64,000 nucleotides of DNA, from NCBI GenBank assembly GCA_944321525.1, contig CALULQ010000003.1, positions 62,001 to 126,000 on the forward strand. The letters run 5' to 3'. The DNA comes from an uncultured Paraprevotella sp. (GTDB lineage: Bacteria; Bacteroidota; Bacteroidia; Bacteroidales; Bacteroidaceae). Positions 1-8,169 of this stretch are shown piece by piece (the stretch's first letter is position 1; every line of letters starts with the position of its first letter). A program made the translations under genes and the position numbers. The notes under the pieces are model-generated. The model had not been told where the DNA came from. It saw only the letters and a list, made by a program, of their open reading frames with translations, and searched no databases.

Positions 1-400
1 GCCGGTGGCGCAGCTCGGCCACCGACGGGGGCTGGATGAAGACGCTCAGGGCGCGGTCGCCGTAGTGCGCCTTGATGTGGCATGCTCCGTGTACGTCCAC
101 GTCGAGCACCACGTTCTGTCCGCTCTCCAGCTGTTTCTCCACCTGCTCCTTCAGCGTGCCGTAGAAGCGGTCCTTGTACACCTCTTCGTATTCCAGGAAG
201 TCGCCGGCGGCAATGCGGCGCCGGAACTCTTCGGGCGAGAGGAAGAAATATTCCACCCCGTCGCGCTCGCTGCCCCGCGGCGGGCGGCTGGTGGCGCTGA
301 TGCTGAAGGCCAGGTTCAGCCCTTGCTGCATCAGGTGGTTGATGATGGTGCTTTTCCCGCTGCCGCTGGGCGCGGAAAAGATGATGAGTTTTCCAGCCAT
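1..400 (-). CDS. gmk: Guanylate kinase, C-terminus cut by window edge
   Basis: Phosphorylates GMP to GDP with ATP in the cytoplasm. The reverse strand opens with MAGKLIIFSAPSGSGKST, a P-loop (GSGKST) at the N-terminus. It continues with the GMP-binding stretch ATSRPPRGSERDGVEYFF and VLDVDVHGA, all typical of Gmk. About 133 codons are present of a usual 190-200, and the rest lies left of base 1. The start ATG (398-400) sits 6 nt after the yicC stop, so both genes are probably co-transcribed leftward. Identity is secure; only the C-terminus is unseen. Confidence 0.95.
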   Translation of the reverse strand, partial: MAGKLIIFSAPSGSGKSTIINHLMQQGLNLAFSISATSRPPRGSERDGVEYFFLSPEEFRRRIAAGDFLEYEEVYKDRFYGTLKEQVEKQLESGQNVVLDVDVHGACHIKAHYGDRALSVFIQPPSVAELRHR

Positions 401-406
401 GTCGGT

Positions 407-1282
407 CTACATTACGTTGAGCACTTGCTCTTTGATTTGTTCCAGTTCGTCTTTCATCTTCACCACGATGTTCTGCATTTCGGCCAGGTTGCTTTTGCTG
501 CCCGTGGTGTTGATTTCCCGTCCCATTTCCTGTGCGATGAAGCCCAGCTTCTTGCCTTGCCCGTGTCCGTTCTCCATGGTCTCCATGAAATATTTCAGGT
601 GGTTGGCCAGCCGTTGCTTCTCCTCGCTGATGTCCAGTTTTTCTATGTAGTAGATCATTTCCTGTTCGAGCCTGTTCTTGTCGTAGTCCACGCCCGGGAT
701 GGCCTCCAACGCCTCGATCAGGCGTTGCCTGATGCGCTCCGTCCGGCTTTGCTCGTAGGGCTCGATACTCTTGAGCAGCTGGCCGATGTTCTGGATTTTC
801 TCGGTGAATTTTTTCTGTAAGGCGGCTCCCTCTTGCTGGCGGAACGCCACGAGCTGTCCGATGGCCTCCTCGATGGCCGCGCGCACCACGGCCCATTCTT
901 CTTCGTCCAGCTCTTCCGCTTCCGTGCGGGTCATGACGTCGGGGAGCTTCAGCAGGGTGGCAAACCAGTCTTGCGGCAGCGGGATGTTCCGTTCCTCGCT
1001 GATATGCTTGATTTGTTGGTAGTAGTTGTCGAGGATGGCGCCGTTGATGGGCGTGGCGGCCTGCGTGTCGTCTTTTTCAGTCCAGAGGGTGAAATCCACC
1101 TTCCCGCGCTCCAAGGCCTTCCCGATGAAGGAGCGTATCTCCATCTCCTTTTCGCGGTAGAGGGGGACGATTCGCGTGGAGAGGTCCAAAGCCTTGCTGT
1201 TTAATGATTTGACTTCAACGTGTATTTTCTTTCCTTTCACTACGGCGGTTGATTTCCCGTAGCCCGTCATTGATTGAATCAT
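407..1282 (-). CDS. yicC: YicC-family endoribonuclease
   Basis: The 291-aa protein has the family N-terminus MIQSMTGYGK and the conserved C-terminal part with RLANHLKYF, GKKLGFIAQEMGREINT and SKSNLAEMQ. In E. coli YicC is an endoribonuclease that affects small RNA turnover; that role here is by family. Full length. It lies directly upstream of gmk, the common bacterial arrangement, and is divergent from tsaB across an 85-nt AT-rich promoter region. The start ATG at 1282 is the first in frame and fits the family N-terminus exactly. Confidence 0.95.
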   Translation of the reverse strand: MIQSMTGYGKSTAVVKGKKIHVEVKSLNSKALDLSTRIVPLYREKEMEIRSFIGKALERGKVDFTLWTEKDDTQAATPINGAILDNYYQQIKHISEERNIPLPQDWFATLLKLPDVMTRTEAEELDEEEWAVVRAAIEEAIGQLVAFRQQEGAALQKKFTEKIQNIGQLLKSIEPYEQSRTERIRQRLIEALEAIPGVDYDKNRLEQEMIYYIEKLDISEEKQRLANHLKYFMETMENGHGQGKKLGFIAQEMGREINTTGSKSNLAEMQNIVVKMKDELEQIKEQVLNVM

Positions 1283-1302
1283 GATTTAATAATTATTTTG
1301 TG

Positions 1303-1310
1303 CAAAAGTA
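1303..1310 (-). promoter_or_regulatory. Bacteroidetes -7 element for yicC-gmk
   Basis: The reverse strand reads TACTTTTG, matching TAnnTTTG, 20 nt upstream of the yicC start. No clean TTTG -33 box is visible in the A/T-rich stretch behind it. Confidence 0.5.
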
Positions 1311-1332
1311 GAAAAATAAAAGGATAAAATTG

Positions 1333-1340
1333 TAATTTTG
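1333..1340 (+). promoter_or_regulatory. Bacteroidetes -7 element for the tsaB-rseP operon
   Basis: TAATTTTG matches TAnnTTTG and lies 27 nt before the tsaB start chosen here. The -33 region is A-rich and not recognisable. The site supports the downstream ATG at 1368 because the upstream candidate at 1338 would overlap the promoter element. Confidence 0.5.
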
Positions 1341-1367
1341 TGGCGTTATTCAAGGAAAAAAAGCTAT

Positions 1368-2063
1368 ATGTCTTGCATACTGCATATCGAAACAAGCACG
1401 AAGGTTTGTTCTGTGGCCGCCACTGAGGACGGCATGGTGTTGTTTGAGAAAGAAGACAAGTCCGGGCCTTCGCACGCTGTGCAGTTGGGTGTCTTTGTGG
1501 ACGAGGCCCTTTCGTTTGTCGACAATCACGGGATTCCGTTCGATGCCGTGGCCGTGAGCTGCGGCCCGGGCTCCTATACGGGACTGCGCATCGGAGTGTC
1601 GATGGCCAAGGGGCTGTGCTACGGGCGCGGCCTGAAGCTGATAGCTGTCCCCACGTTGGAACTGCTGTGCGTGCCCGTGCTGCTTTATCAGGAGGATTTG
1701 CTGCCGGACGACGCGTTGCTGTGCCCGATGATTGACGCCCGCAGGATGGAAGTCTACGCCGCCTTGTATGACCGGGCGTTGCGGCCGGTTCGTCCTACGG
1801 CGGCAGACATTGTCGACTCGGAAACCTACCGCGCATATCTGGATGAGCATCCCGTGTTCTTCTTCGGCGACGGAGCCGAGAAATGCCGGGCGGCGATAAG
1901 CCATCCCAATGCCCATTTCCTGCCCGACGTGTGCCCCTTGGCCAAAAACATGGGGCCTTTGGCGGAAAAGGCGTTCGCCGCAGGCCGCTTTGAGGACGTG
2001 GCCTACTTCGAGCCGTTTTATCTGAAGGAGTTCGTGGCATCGAAACCGAAAAAACTGTTATAA
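1368..2063 (+). CDS. tsaB: tRNA threonylcarbamoyladenosine biosynthesis protein TsaB
   Basis: TsaB is the scaffold partner of TsaD in the t6A modification of ANN-decoding tRNAs. The 231-aa protein begins MSCILHIETSTKVCSVA and carries the ASKHA-type motifs AVSCGPGSYTGLRIGVSMAKGLC and PMIDARRMEVYAALYD. A reading frame is open from 1338, but the conserved start is ATG 1368, preceded by AAGGAAAAAA. The stop overlaps the next ATG by one base, so translation of DUF4290 is probably coupled. Confidence 0.93.
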   Translation: MSCILHIETSTKVCSVAATEDGMVLFEKEDKSGPSHAVQLGVFVDEALSFVDNHGIPFDAVAVSCGPGSYTGLRIGVSMAKGLCYGRGLKLIAVPTLELLCVPVLLYQEDLLPDDALLCPMIDARRMEVYAALYDRALRPVRPTAADIVDSETYRAYLDEHPVFFFGDGAEKCRAAISHPNAHFLPDVCPLAKNMGPLAEKAFAAGRFEDVAYFEPFYLKEFVASKPKKLL

Positions 2064-2674
2064 TGATATATAATACACAACGCAAGAAGTTGCCCATGCC
2101 GGAATACGGGCGGGGCATACAAGAGATGGTGGACTATGCGCTCACGCTCGAAGACCGGGAAGAGCGCCAATGTTGTGCCCAGACGATCGTGACCATCATG
2201 GGGAATATGTTTCCCCATTTGCGCGACGTCCCCGATTTCAAGCATAAGCTGTGGGACCACTTGGCCGTGATGGCCGACTATAAGTTGGACATAGACTACC
2301 CTTACGGCGACATGCCGAAGAAAAATGCGGGCGGAAAGCCGGCTCCCATGCCTTATCCGATGAAGCGGATAAGGTATCGCCATTATGGCGCTTTGCTTGA
2401 GAGCCTGATGCGGAAGCTGGCCGAGATGCCCGAAGGACCGGAGCGCGAAGAACTGACCTTGCTGACGGCCGGGCAGATGAAACGGAGCCTGGAGAACTGG
2501 AACCGTGACGCCATGGACGACGACAAGGTGGCCATGGACTTGGAGTCTTATACCCATGGCGCCGTGCATTTGGACAGAGAGAGGTTCCAAACCATGGAGC
2601 TGCTCGAGAAAGAACAAGGTGGCCGCATGGTGGCTTCCCGTCCCGTGGGGCGAAAAGGAAGAAAGAAGAACTAA
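2063..2674 (+). CDS. DUF4290 domain protein
   Basis: A 203-aa cytoplasmic protein recognisable as the Bacteroidetes DUF4290 family (MIYNTQRKKLPMPEYGRG; DLEDREE-type segment; YPYGDMPKKNAGG). The function is not known. No signal peptide or membrane segment is visible, and the C-terminus is basic (GRKGRKKN). It sits between tsaB and murA, an arrangement I recall as conserved in the phylum. The overlap with tsaB and the 21-nt gap to murA mark it as an operon member. Confidence 0.85.
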   Translation: MIYNTQRKKLPMPEYGRGIQEMVDYALTLEDREERQCCAQTIVTIMGNMFPHLRDVPDFKHKLWDHLAVMADYKLDIDYPYGDMPKKNAGGKPAPMPYPMKRIRYRHYGALLESLMRKLAEMPEGPEREELTLLTAGQMKRSLENWNRDAMDDDKVAMDLESYTHGAVHLDRERFQTMELLEKEQGGRMVASRPVGRKGRKKN

Positions 2675-2695
2675 ACGTGAGGGCTTGAGCTTTTT

Positions 2696-4006
2696 ATGGC
2701 ATCGTTTATAATAGAAGGTGGTCATGGATTGAGCGGGGAAATCGTGCCGCAAGGTGCGAAGAACGAGGCGCTGGAAGTCATCTGCGCCACGTTGCTGACC
2801 TCGGAGCCGGTGCGCATCAAGAACGTGCCGGACATATCGGACGTGAACCATCAAATCCGTTTGCTCGAGGATCTGGGCGTGAAAGTGACACGGAACGGAC
2901 CGGGCGACTTTACTTTCCAAGCCGATGAGGTGAACGTGGATTACGCCGAGAGCGACGAGTTCCTGGAGCGGTGCACAAAGTTGCGCGGCAGCGTGATGCT
3001 CATCGGGCCGATGGTGGCCCGGTTCCGCCGGGCCATGGTGGCCAAACCCGGAGGCGACAAGATAGGCCGCCGCCGCTTGGACACGCATTTCCTGGGCATC
3101 CAGAAGTTAGGCGCCCAGTTTGACTACGATGCGTCCCGCGGGGTGTACCGGATTCATGCCGACCGCCTGTATGGCACTTACATGTTGTTGGACGAGGCGT
3201 CGGTGACGGGCACGGCCAACATCATCATGGCCTCGGTGCTGGCCATGGGCACGACAACCATATACAACGCGGCCTGCGAGCCTTACATCCAGCAATTGTG
3301 CCACTTGCTCAACCGCATGGGGGCAAACATCAGCGGCATTGCGTCCAATCTGCTTACGATTGTGGGCGTGGAGTCGCTCCACGGGGCCCGGCACGTTGTC
3401 TTGCCGGACATGATAGAGGTGGGGAGCTTCATCGGCATGTCGGCCATGGTGGGACAAGGAGTCTACATCAAGAATGTGGCCTACGACCAACTGGGCATCA
3501 TTCCTTATACGTTCGGCCGTTTGGGGGTGCAGGTCATCCGTAGCGGAGACGACATTTACATTCCCAAGCACGAGCATTACGAGATTGAGTCGTTCCTGGA
3601 CGGCTCTTTCATGACGCTGAGCGATGCGCCGTGGCCCGGGCTCACGCCGGACCTGCTGAGCGTGTTGCTGGTGGTGGCCACGCAGGCCAAGGGCACGGTG
3701 CTCATTCACCAGAAGATGTTTGAAAGCCGTCTTTTCTTCGTGGACAAACTGATAGACATGGGGGCGCAAATCATCTTGTGCGATCCGCATCGCGCCGTGG
3801 TGGTGGGCCACGACCACCAAATCCGCCTGCGTGGCGGCCGCATGACGTCGCCCGATATCCGGGCGGGTATTGCCTTGCTGATTGCAGCCATGAGCGCAGA
3901 AGGCACGAGCCGCATCAGCAACATCGAGCAGATTGACCGCGGATATGAAAACATAGAATCGCGCTTGGCCGCACTGGGGGCCAGCATCAAGAGGGTGGAA
4001 GATTGA
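2696..4006 (+). CDS. murA: UDP-N-acetylglucosamine 1-carboxyvinyltransferase MurA, Asp variant
   Basis: First committed step of peptidoglycan synthesis: transfer of enolpyruvate from PEP to UDP-GlcNAc in the cytoplasm. The 436-aa protein has the substrate-binding K22-N23 pair (QGAKNEAL) and the family fold throughout. The catalytic loop reads KPGGDKIGRRRLDTH, so position 121 is Asp where E. coli MurA has Cys115, the residue alkylated by fosfomycin. Asp at this site is known from mycobacterial and chlamydial MurA and keeps activity while removing the drug target. Length and remaining motifs are normal. Confidence 0.95.
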   Translation: MASFIIEGGHGLSGEIVPQGAKNEALEVICATLLTSEPVRIKNVPDISDVNHQIRLLEDLGVKVTRNGPGDFTFQADEVNVDYAESDEFLERCTKLRGSVMLIGPMVARFRRAMVAKPGGDKIGRRRLDTHFLGIQKLGAQFDYDASRGVYRIHADRLYGTYMLLDEASVTGTANIIMASVLAMGTTTIYNAACEPYIQQLCHLLNRMGANISGIASNLLTIVGVESLHGARHVVLPDMIEVGSFIGMSAMVGQGVYIKNVAYDQLGIIPYTFGRLGVQVIRSGDDIYIPKHEHYEIESFLDGSFMTLSDAPWPGLTPDLLSVLLVVATQAKGTVLIHQKMFESRLFFVDKLIDMGAQIILCDPHRAVVVGHDHQIRLRGGRMTSPDIRAGIALLIAAMSAEGTSRISNIEQIDRGYENIESRLAALGASIKRVED

Positions 4007-4010
4007 GAAA

Positions 4011-4541
4011 ATGATACGCGACGAGGAAGTATATAAGATTGGTATGTTGACCAAGGCGCACGGCGTGTCGGGCGAATTGAACTTCGCCTTCACCGACGAC
4101 GTGTTCGACCGCGTAGAAGCCGATTATCTGGTTTGCCGCATGGACGGCATCCTAGTGCCTTTCTACTTGGAAGACTACCGCTTTCGCAGCAATTCCGCCG
4201 CCTTGGTGAAGTTCGAAGGCGTGGATACCGAGGAACAGGCCCGCCGCATGGTGGGCGTGGAAGTCTACTTCCCGAAGGCTTTGGCCGAAGAGGCCGGCGA
4301 CGGGGAATACGCCTGGAACTATTTCGAGGGATTCACCGTGGTGGATGCCGGACGGGGCGAACTGGGGCGCATCGAAGCTGTGGACGACAGCACGATGAAC
4401 GTGTTGTTCGAAGTGTCGGGCCTTTCGGGAGAGGAATATCTGATTCCTGCCAGTGAAGAATTCATAGACGACATCGACCATAAAGAACGTAAGATTTACA
4501 TGAGTCTGCCTGAAGGCCTCCTGGCTTTGGGCGAATCGTAA
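4011..4541 (+). CDS. rimM: 16S rRNA processing protein RimM
   Basis: Assists 30S subunit maturation by binding S19. The 176-aa protein has the RimM N-terminal barrel (YKIGMLTKAHGVSGELNF; EDYRFRSNSAALVKFEGVDTEEQA) and the C-terminal PRC-barrel (DSTMNVLFEVSG, EEYLIPASEEFIDDID). It starts 4 nt after the murA stop and ends 11 nt before dxr. The usual rpsP/trmD partners are absent here; the setting between murA and dxr fits the Bacteroidetes operon layout. Confidence 0.93.
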   Translation: MIRDEEVYKIGMLTKAHGVSGELNFAFTDDVFDRVEADYLVCRMDGILVPFYLEDYRFRSNSAALVKFEGVDTEEQARRMVGVEVYFPKALAEEAGDGEYAWNYFEGFTVVDAGRGELGRIEAVDDSTMNVLFEVSGLSGEEYLIPASEEFIDDIDHKERKIYMSLPEGLLALGES

Positions 4542-4552
4542 GACAACCTTGC

Positions 4553-5719
4553 ATGGAGACAAAAGAAAAGAAAAGAATAGCGATATTGGGCTCTACCGGC
4601 TCCATCGGGACGCAGGCCCTGCAAGTGATAGAAGAGCATTCCGACTTGTACGAGGCTTACGTGCTGACGGCCAACAACCGCGTGGAGTTGCTGGCCGAGC
4701 AGGCGCGGCGCTTCTTGCCGGAGGCTGTGGTCATAGCCAACGAGGACAAGTACGCGGAGTTGCGCGATGCCTTGGCCGACCTGCCCGTCAAAGTATATGC
4801 GGGCGCCGATGCCATTTGCCAAATCGTGCGGGAAAAGCCGGTGGACGTGGTGCTGACGGCCATGGTGGGCTTTGCGGGGCTCAAGCCGACCATCAGTGCC
4901 GTAGAGGCCGGCAAGGCCATAGCCTTGGCCAACAAGGAGACGTTGGTCGTGGCGGGGGACTTGGTCAACCGCCTAGCCCACAAGTACCATGCGGACATCA
5001 TTCCCGTGGATTCCGAACATTCAGCGATTTTCCAGTGCCTGGCCGGCGAGGTGAGCCCCATAGAGAAAATCATCCTGACAGCTTCCGGCGGCCCGTTTCG
5101 CACTTATTCCATGGAGCAGTTGGCCACGGTGACGAAGGCGCAGGCCCTGAAGCACCCGAGTTGGTCCATGGGCGCGAAAATCACGATAGATTCCGCTTCC
5201 ATGATGAACAAGGGATTCGAGGTGATCGAAGCCAAGTGGCTCTTTGGTGTTTCCCCGGAGCAAATCCAAGTGGTGGTGCATCCGCAGTCGGTCGTGCACA
5301 GTGCCGTGCAGTTTGCCGACGGGGCGGTCAAGGCCCAGTTGGGCGTGCCGGACATGCGTTTGCCCATACAGTATGCCTTTTCCTATCCTTTGCGGCTGGA
5401 CAGTTCCTTCGACCGTTTGGACTTGTGCCAGGTGGGCAGCCTGACGTTCGAGGCGCCGGACTTGCGCCGCTTCCGCAACTTGGCCTTGGCCCGCGAAGCT
5501 TTGGCCCGCGGCGGCAACATGCCGTGCATTCTCAATGCGGCCAACGAAGTGGTCAACCGGGCTTTCCTGGAAGACCGGCTGGGCTTCTTGCAGATGAGCG
5601 ACGTGATGGCCGACACGATGCAGAAGGCGCACTATGTGGCCGAGCCTACTTACGAAGACTACCTGCAGACCGACGCGGAGGCGCGGCGGATTGCGGCATC
5701 GTGCCTTACAAGAAACTAA
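4553..5719 (+). CDS. dxr: 1-deoxy-D-xylulose 5-phosphate reductoisomerase
   Basis: Second step of the MEP isoprenoid pathway: DXP plus NADPH to MEP. The 388-aa protein shows the N-terminal dinucleotide-binding motif ILGSTGSIGTQAL, the NKE triad region (LANKETLV), the flexible-loop motif ASGGPFR, the metal and substrate residues around NKGFEVIEAKWLFG, and HPQSVVHS. Full length. It is directly followed by rseP, a pairing common in many bacteria. The presence of dxr means the organism uses the MEP route, the target of fosmidomycin. Confidence 0.96.
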   Translation: METKEKKRIAILGSTGSIGTQALQVIEEHSDLYEAYVLTANNRVELLAEQARRFLPEAVVIANEDKYAELRDALADLPVKVYAGADAICQIVREKPVDVVLTAMVGFAGLKPTISAVEAGKAIALANKETLVVAGDLVNRLAHKYHADIIPVDSEHSAIFQCLAGEVSPIEKIILTASGGPFRTYSMEQLATVTKAQALKHPSWSMGAKITIDSASMMNKGFEVIEAKWLFGVSPEQIQVVVHPQSVVHSAVQFADGAVKAQLGVPDMRLPIQYAFSYPLRLDSSFDRLDLCQVGSLTFEAPDLRRFRNLALAREALARGGNMPCILNAANEVVNRAFLEDRLGFLQMSDVMADTMQKAHYVAEPTYEDYLQTDAEARRIAASCLTRN

Positions 5720-5747
5720 CTACATCAAAAAAACAAACACAAAATAG

Positions 5748-7151
5748 ATGGATGCAACATTGATTAAAGCCCTCCAGCTCGTGCTGTCACTCTCCATTCT
5801 TGTGGTGTTGCACGAAGGAGGCCACTTCTTCTTCTCCAAGCTCTTCCGTGTGCGCGTGGAGAAGTTCTTCTTATTCTTTGACCCTTATTTCCACTTGTTC
5901 AGCACGAAAGACAAGTGGTTCACCCGTTTGTTTCCCAAGTGCAAGGACAACGAGACGGAGTATGGCGTCGGCTGGTTGCCCTTCGGCGGCTACGTGAAAA
6001 TCTCCGGCATGATTGACGAAAGCATGGACACCGAGCAGATGAAGAAGCCGGTGCAGCCGTGGGAGTTCCGCGCCAAACCCGCCTGGCAACGCTTGCTCAT
6101 CATGGTGGGCGGGGTGCTGGTCAACTTCCTGTTGGCATTGTTCATCTACACCATGATTCTTTTCTGCTGGGGCGAACAGTATGTGCCCGCCAAGGACATG
6201 ACGATGGGCTTCCAGTTCAACGAGCAAGCCGAGAAACTGGGCTTCAGGGACGGCGACGTGCTCTTGGCCGTGGACGGCAAGGAGTTGAAGCAGTGGGACG
6301 GTTCGGTCTACCGCTCCGTGTCGGAGGCTGCCGAGGTGACGGTCTTGCGCCAAGGCCGTGAGGTGGTCCTTGCCATGCCCGAGGACATGAACATGCTGGA
6401 GATGCTGAAGGCCAATCCGCCTTTCATGGTGCCTTGGGTGCCTTCGGTGGTGGATTCCGTGTTGCCTGCCACTCCCGCGTGGGAGGCCGGTGTGCGGTCG
6501 GGCGACCGCATCGTGGCTTTGGACGGGAAAGCCGTGGCCACGTGGGCCGACTTCGACGTCATCATGCAGGAGCGGCTGGGCCGGTTGGCCGAAGGCTGTT
6601 CGCCGGCCGACAGTATGGCGTTGCGGAGCCTGACGGTGGCATACGCCCCGGCGAATGCCGATGGCCGCGTGGACACGGTGTCCCTCATGCTGACGCCTGA
6701 TTATAAGCTGGGCGTGGTGAAGCGCTCATTGCTGGACTATTATGAACCGGTGAAGGTGGATTATGGTTTCTGGGCCAGCATTCCCGCCGGTGTGTCGCAC
6801 GGCATCGACGTCCTCTCGGGCTACGTGAGCGACTTGCAGTATGTCTTCACGGCCGACGGGGCCAAGAGCGTGGGCAGCTTCATCACCATCGGGAGCATCT
6901 TCCCGGCCACGTGGGACTGGCTCACCTTCTGGGAGACCACGGCCTTCCTGAGCCTGATGCTGGCCTTCATGAACATCCTGCCGATTCCGGCCTTGGACGG
7001 CGGCCACGTGTTGTTCCTCATTGCGGAAATCATCCTGCGCCGCCCGCCCAGCGAGAAGTTCATGGAGCGGGCCCAAGTGGTGGGCATGACGCTGATATTC
7101 GGGCTCATGCTGCTGGCCTGCTATAATGATATTGTGCGCTTCTTGTTGTAG
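5748..7151 (+). CDS. rseP: RIP metalloprotease RseP (site-2 protease)
   Basis: Intramembrane zinc protease that cleaves anti-sigma factors or leftover signal peptides within the inner membrane. The 467-aa protein has the zinc motif HEGGH at residues 22-26 in the first membrane helix, a periplasmic part with two PDZ-like segments (DGDVLLAVDGKEL and SGDRIVALDGKAV), and the C-terminal NILPIPALDGGH motif that completes the active site. It starts 28 nt after dxr and is followed by a strong terminator, so it closes the operon. Confidence 0.95.
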   Translation: MDATLIKALQLVLSLSILVVLHEGGHFFFSKLFRVRVEKFFLFFDPYFHLFSTKDKWFTRLFPKCKDNETEYGVGWLPFGGYVKISGMIDESMDTEQMKKPVQPWEFRAKPAWQRLLIMVGGVLVNFLLALFIYTMILFCWGEQYVPAKDMTMGFQFNEQAEKLGFRDGDVLLAVDGKELKQWDGSVYRSVSEAAEVTVLRQGREVVLAMPEDMNMLEMLKANPPFMVPWVPSVVDSVLPATPAWEAGVRSGDRIVALDGKAVATWADFDVIMQERLGRLAEGCSPADSMALRSLTVAYAPANADGRVDTVSLMLTPDYKLGVVKRSLLDYYEPVKVDYGFWASIPAGVSHGIDVLSGYVSDLQYVFTADGAKSVGSFITIGSIFPATWDWLTFWETTAFLSLMLAFMNILPIPALDGGHVLFLIAEIILRRPPSEKFMERAQVVGMTLIFGLMLLACYNDIVRFLL

Positions 7152-7178
7152 CACGGCTGTCATATAGTGTATTACATT

Positions 7179-7214
7179 CTGCCAAATTCTTGATTTAGGT
7201 CAAGAATTTGGCAG
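7179..7214 (+). terminator. Intrinsic terminator after rseP
   Basis: Perfect 15-bp inverted repeat CTGCCAAATTCTTGA / TCAAGAATTTGGCAG with a 6-nt loop, followed by a short T run. It ends the tsaB-rseP operon. Confidence 0.85.
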
Positions 7215-7241
7215 CTTTTGTTGCAAAATGATTCTGTCTCC

Positions 7242-7272
7242 TTGCGCAATAGGAGCGTACTTGCTAACTTTG
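7242..7272 (+). promoter_or_regulatory. Bacteroidetes-type promoter
   Basis: TTG at 7242-7244, 20 nt spacing, then TAACTTTG at 7265-7272 (TAnnTTTG). It faces the micro-ORF at 7359 and DUF4250, leaving a 5' leader of about 80 nt. Confidence 0.6.
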
Positions 7273-7358
7273 TAATGCGAAAAAGATAAAGGTATAGCCA
7301 GTTTAAGGTAAAGATATAAGTAGGTAGTTTTGTTTTGAGGTAAAAGATTGTTTTTCAA

Positions 7359-7457
7359 ATGGATACTCAAGTATGTCAAATCTTGGCCACCAGTGCGGTG
7401 ATTGCAGTGCTCTGCGTCGGGCTGCTGGTGGCTACCGTGAAAGACGGAAGGTTATAA
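7359..7457 (+). CDS. 32-aa single-pass membrane micropeptide (candidate)
   Basis: ATG at 7359 opens a 32-codon frame, MDTQVCQILATSAVIAVL followed by CVGLLVATVKDGRL and a TAA. Residues 8-27 form one hydrophobic segment. The frame lies between a good promoter and the DUF4250 gene and ends 15 nt before that gene, so the two would share a transcript. No known family is recognised. The alternative is a non-coding leader. The hydrophobic-then-charged pattern and operon position favour coding. Confidence 0.5.
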   Translation: MDTQVCQILATSAVIAVLCVGLLVATVKDGRL

Positions 7458-7472
7458 GGAAAGGAAAAAAGA

Positions 7473-7655
7473 ATGAGGAACGACATGCCACGCGACCCCA
7501 TGATGTTGATGGGGTTTATCAACATGAAACTGCGCGACTATTACCCTTCTCTCGACGCCTTGTGCGACGACATGGGGGTGGACCGCGGGGAACTTGAAGG
7601 CAAGATGGCCGAAGCAGGTTTGGAGTATAATGCGGCGGCCAACAAGTTCTGGTGA
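7473..7655 (+). CDS. DUF4250 domain small protein
   Basis: A 60-aa protein with the DUF4250 signature: PRDPMMLMGFINMKLRDYYP, SLDALCDDMGVDRGELEGKM and EYNAAANKFW. The family is small, cytoplasmic, widespread in Bacteroidales and uncharacterised. ATG 7473 is preceded by AAGGAAAGG. It is full length and followed by a strong terminator. Confidence 0.85.
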   Translation: MRNDMPRDPMMLMGFINMKLRDYYPSLDALCDDMGVDRGELEGKMAEAGLEYNAAANKFW

Positions 7656-7680
7656 CACACAAACGCAAATTAATATAGAG

Positions 7681-7723
7681 CAACATTCCCTCCGAGGCAT
7701 TATGTCCTGCGGAGGGAATGTTG
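7681..7723 (+). terminator. Intrinsic terminator after DUF4250
   Basis: Perfect 14-bp stem CAACATTCCCTCCG / CGGAGGGAATGTTG, then a T-rich tail (TTTTG). It closes the micro-ORF/DUF4250 transcript. Confidence 0.85.
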
Positions 7724-8169
7724 TTTTGTATGCGGCCGGGGAAATGCGTTCCGTTTTTCGGACGCCGATGGCGGACGCTTGTGAGGACAGGCGCTCCCGG
7801 CCTTGCCCGACGGCCGGCCGCGCCGTGCGCAGTCCGCGGTTGTACTTTCCGCAGAGTACTCGAGTACTTCCCGCAGGGTACTCGACTGCTTTGCGGGAAC
7901 TACCGTGGCGTGTTCCGCAAGTTGGTGGGCCGCCTTCATGTGAGGGCCGTCTGAAGAATGAGAGTCTGTTTTCTGTTTGTTAGGGCTGTTTTTTTTTGAC
8001 AGCCAAGGCGTTGGTTTGTCTTGTCGGGCGTGAGGTTGCGTCGTGATTCTCCTGATTCATTGTCGTTTTTTGGGCGCTACTCGGGGCGGGTGGTCCATAC
8101 GTTTTTAAGTTCCGCGTTCCGGATGCGTTTCCACCGGGCCGTTGGCTTGTTTCCCTTCGTCTTTTCCGC
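7724..8169. other. Gene-free stretch with an interspersed palindromic element
   Basis: I see no credible gene in these 446 bases; open frames are short and compositionally unlike the neighbours. From 7840 to about 7911 lies a repeat element described separately. The remainder (7912-8169) shows no clear structure. Confidence 0.6.
7840..7911. repeat. Short copy of palindromic repeat, core AGTACTCGAGTACT
   Basis: It contains the perfect 14-nt palindrome AGTACTCGAGTACT (7855-7868), flanked by GTACTTTCCGC and further degenerate copies of the same words (GGTACTCGACTGC). The same pattern occurs inside both long repeats that flank the CRISPR locus (palindromes at 27106-27119 and 40068-40081). It is thus a third, isolated member of an interspersed family. 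The role is unknown. Confidence 0.75.
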
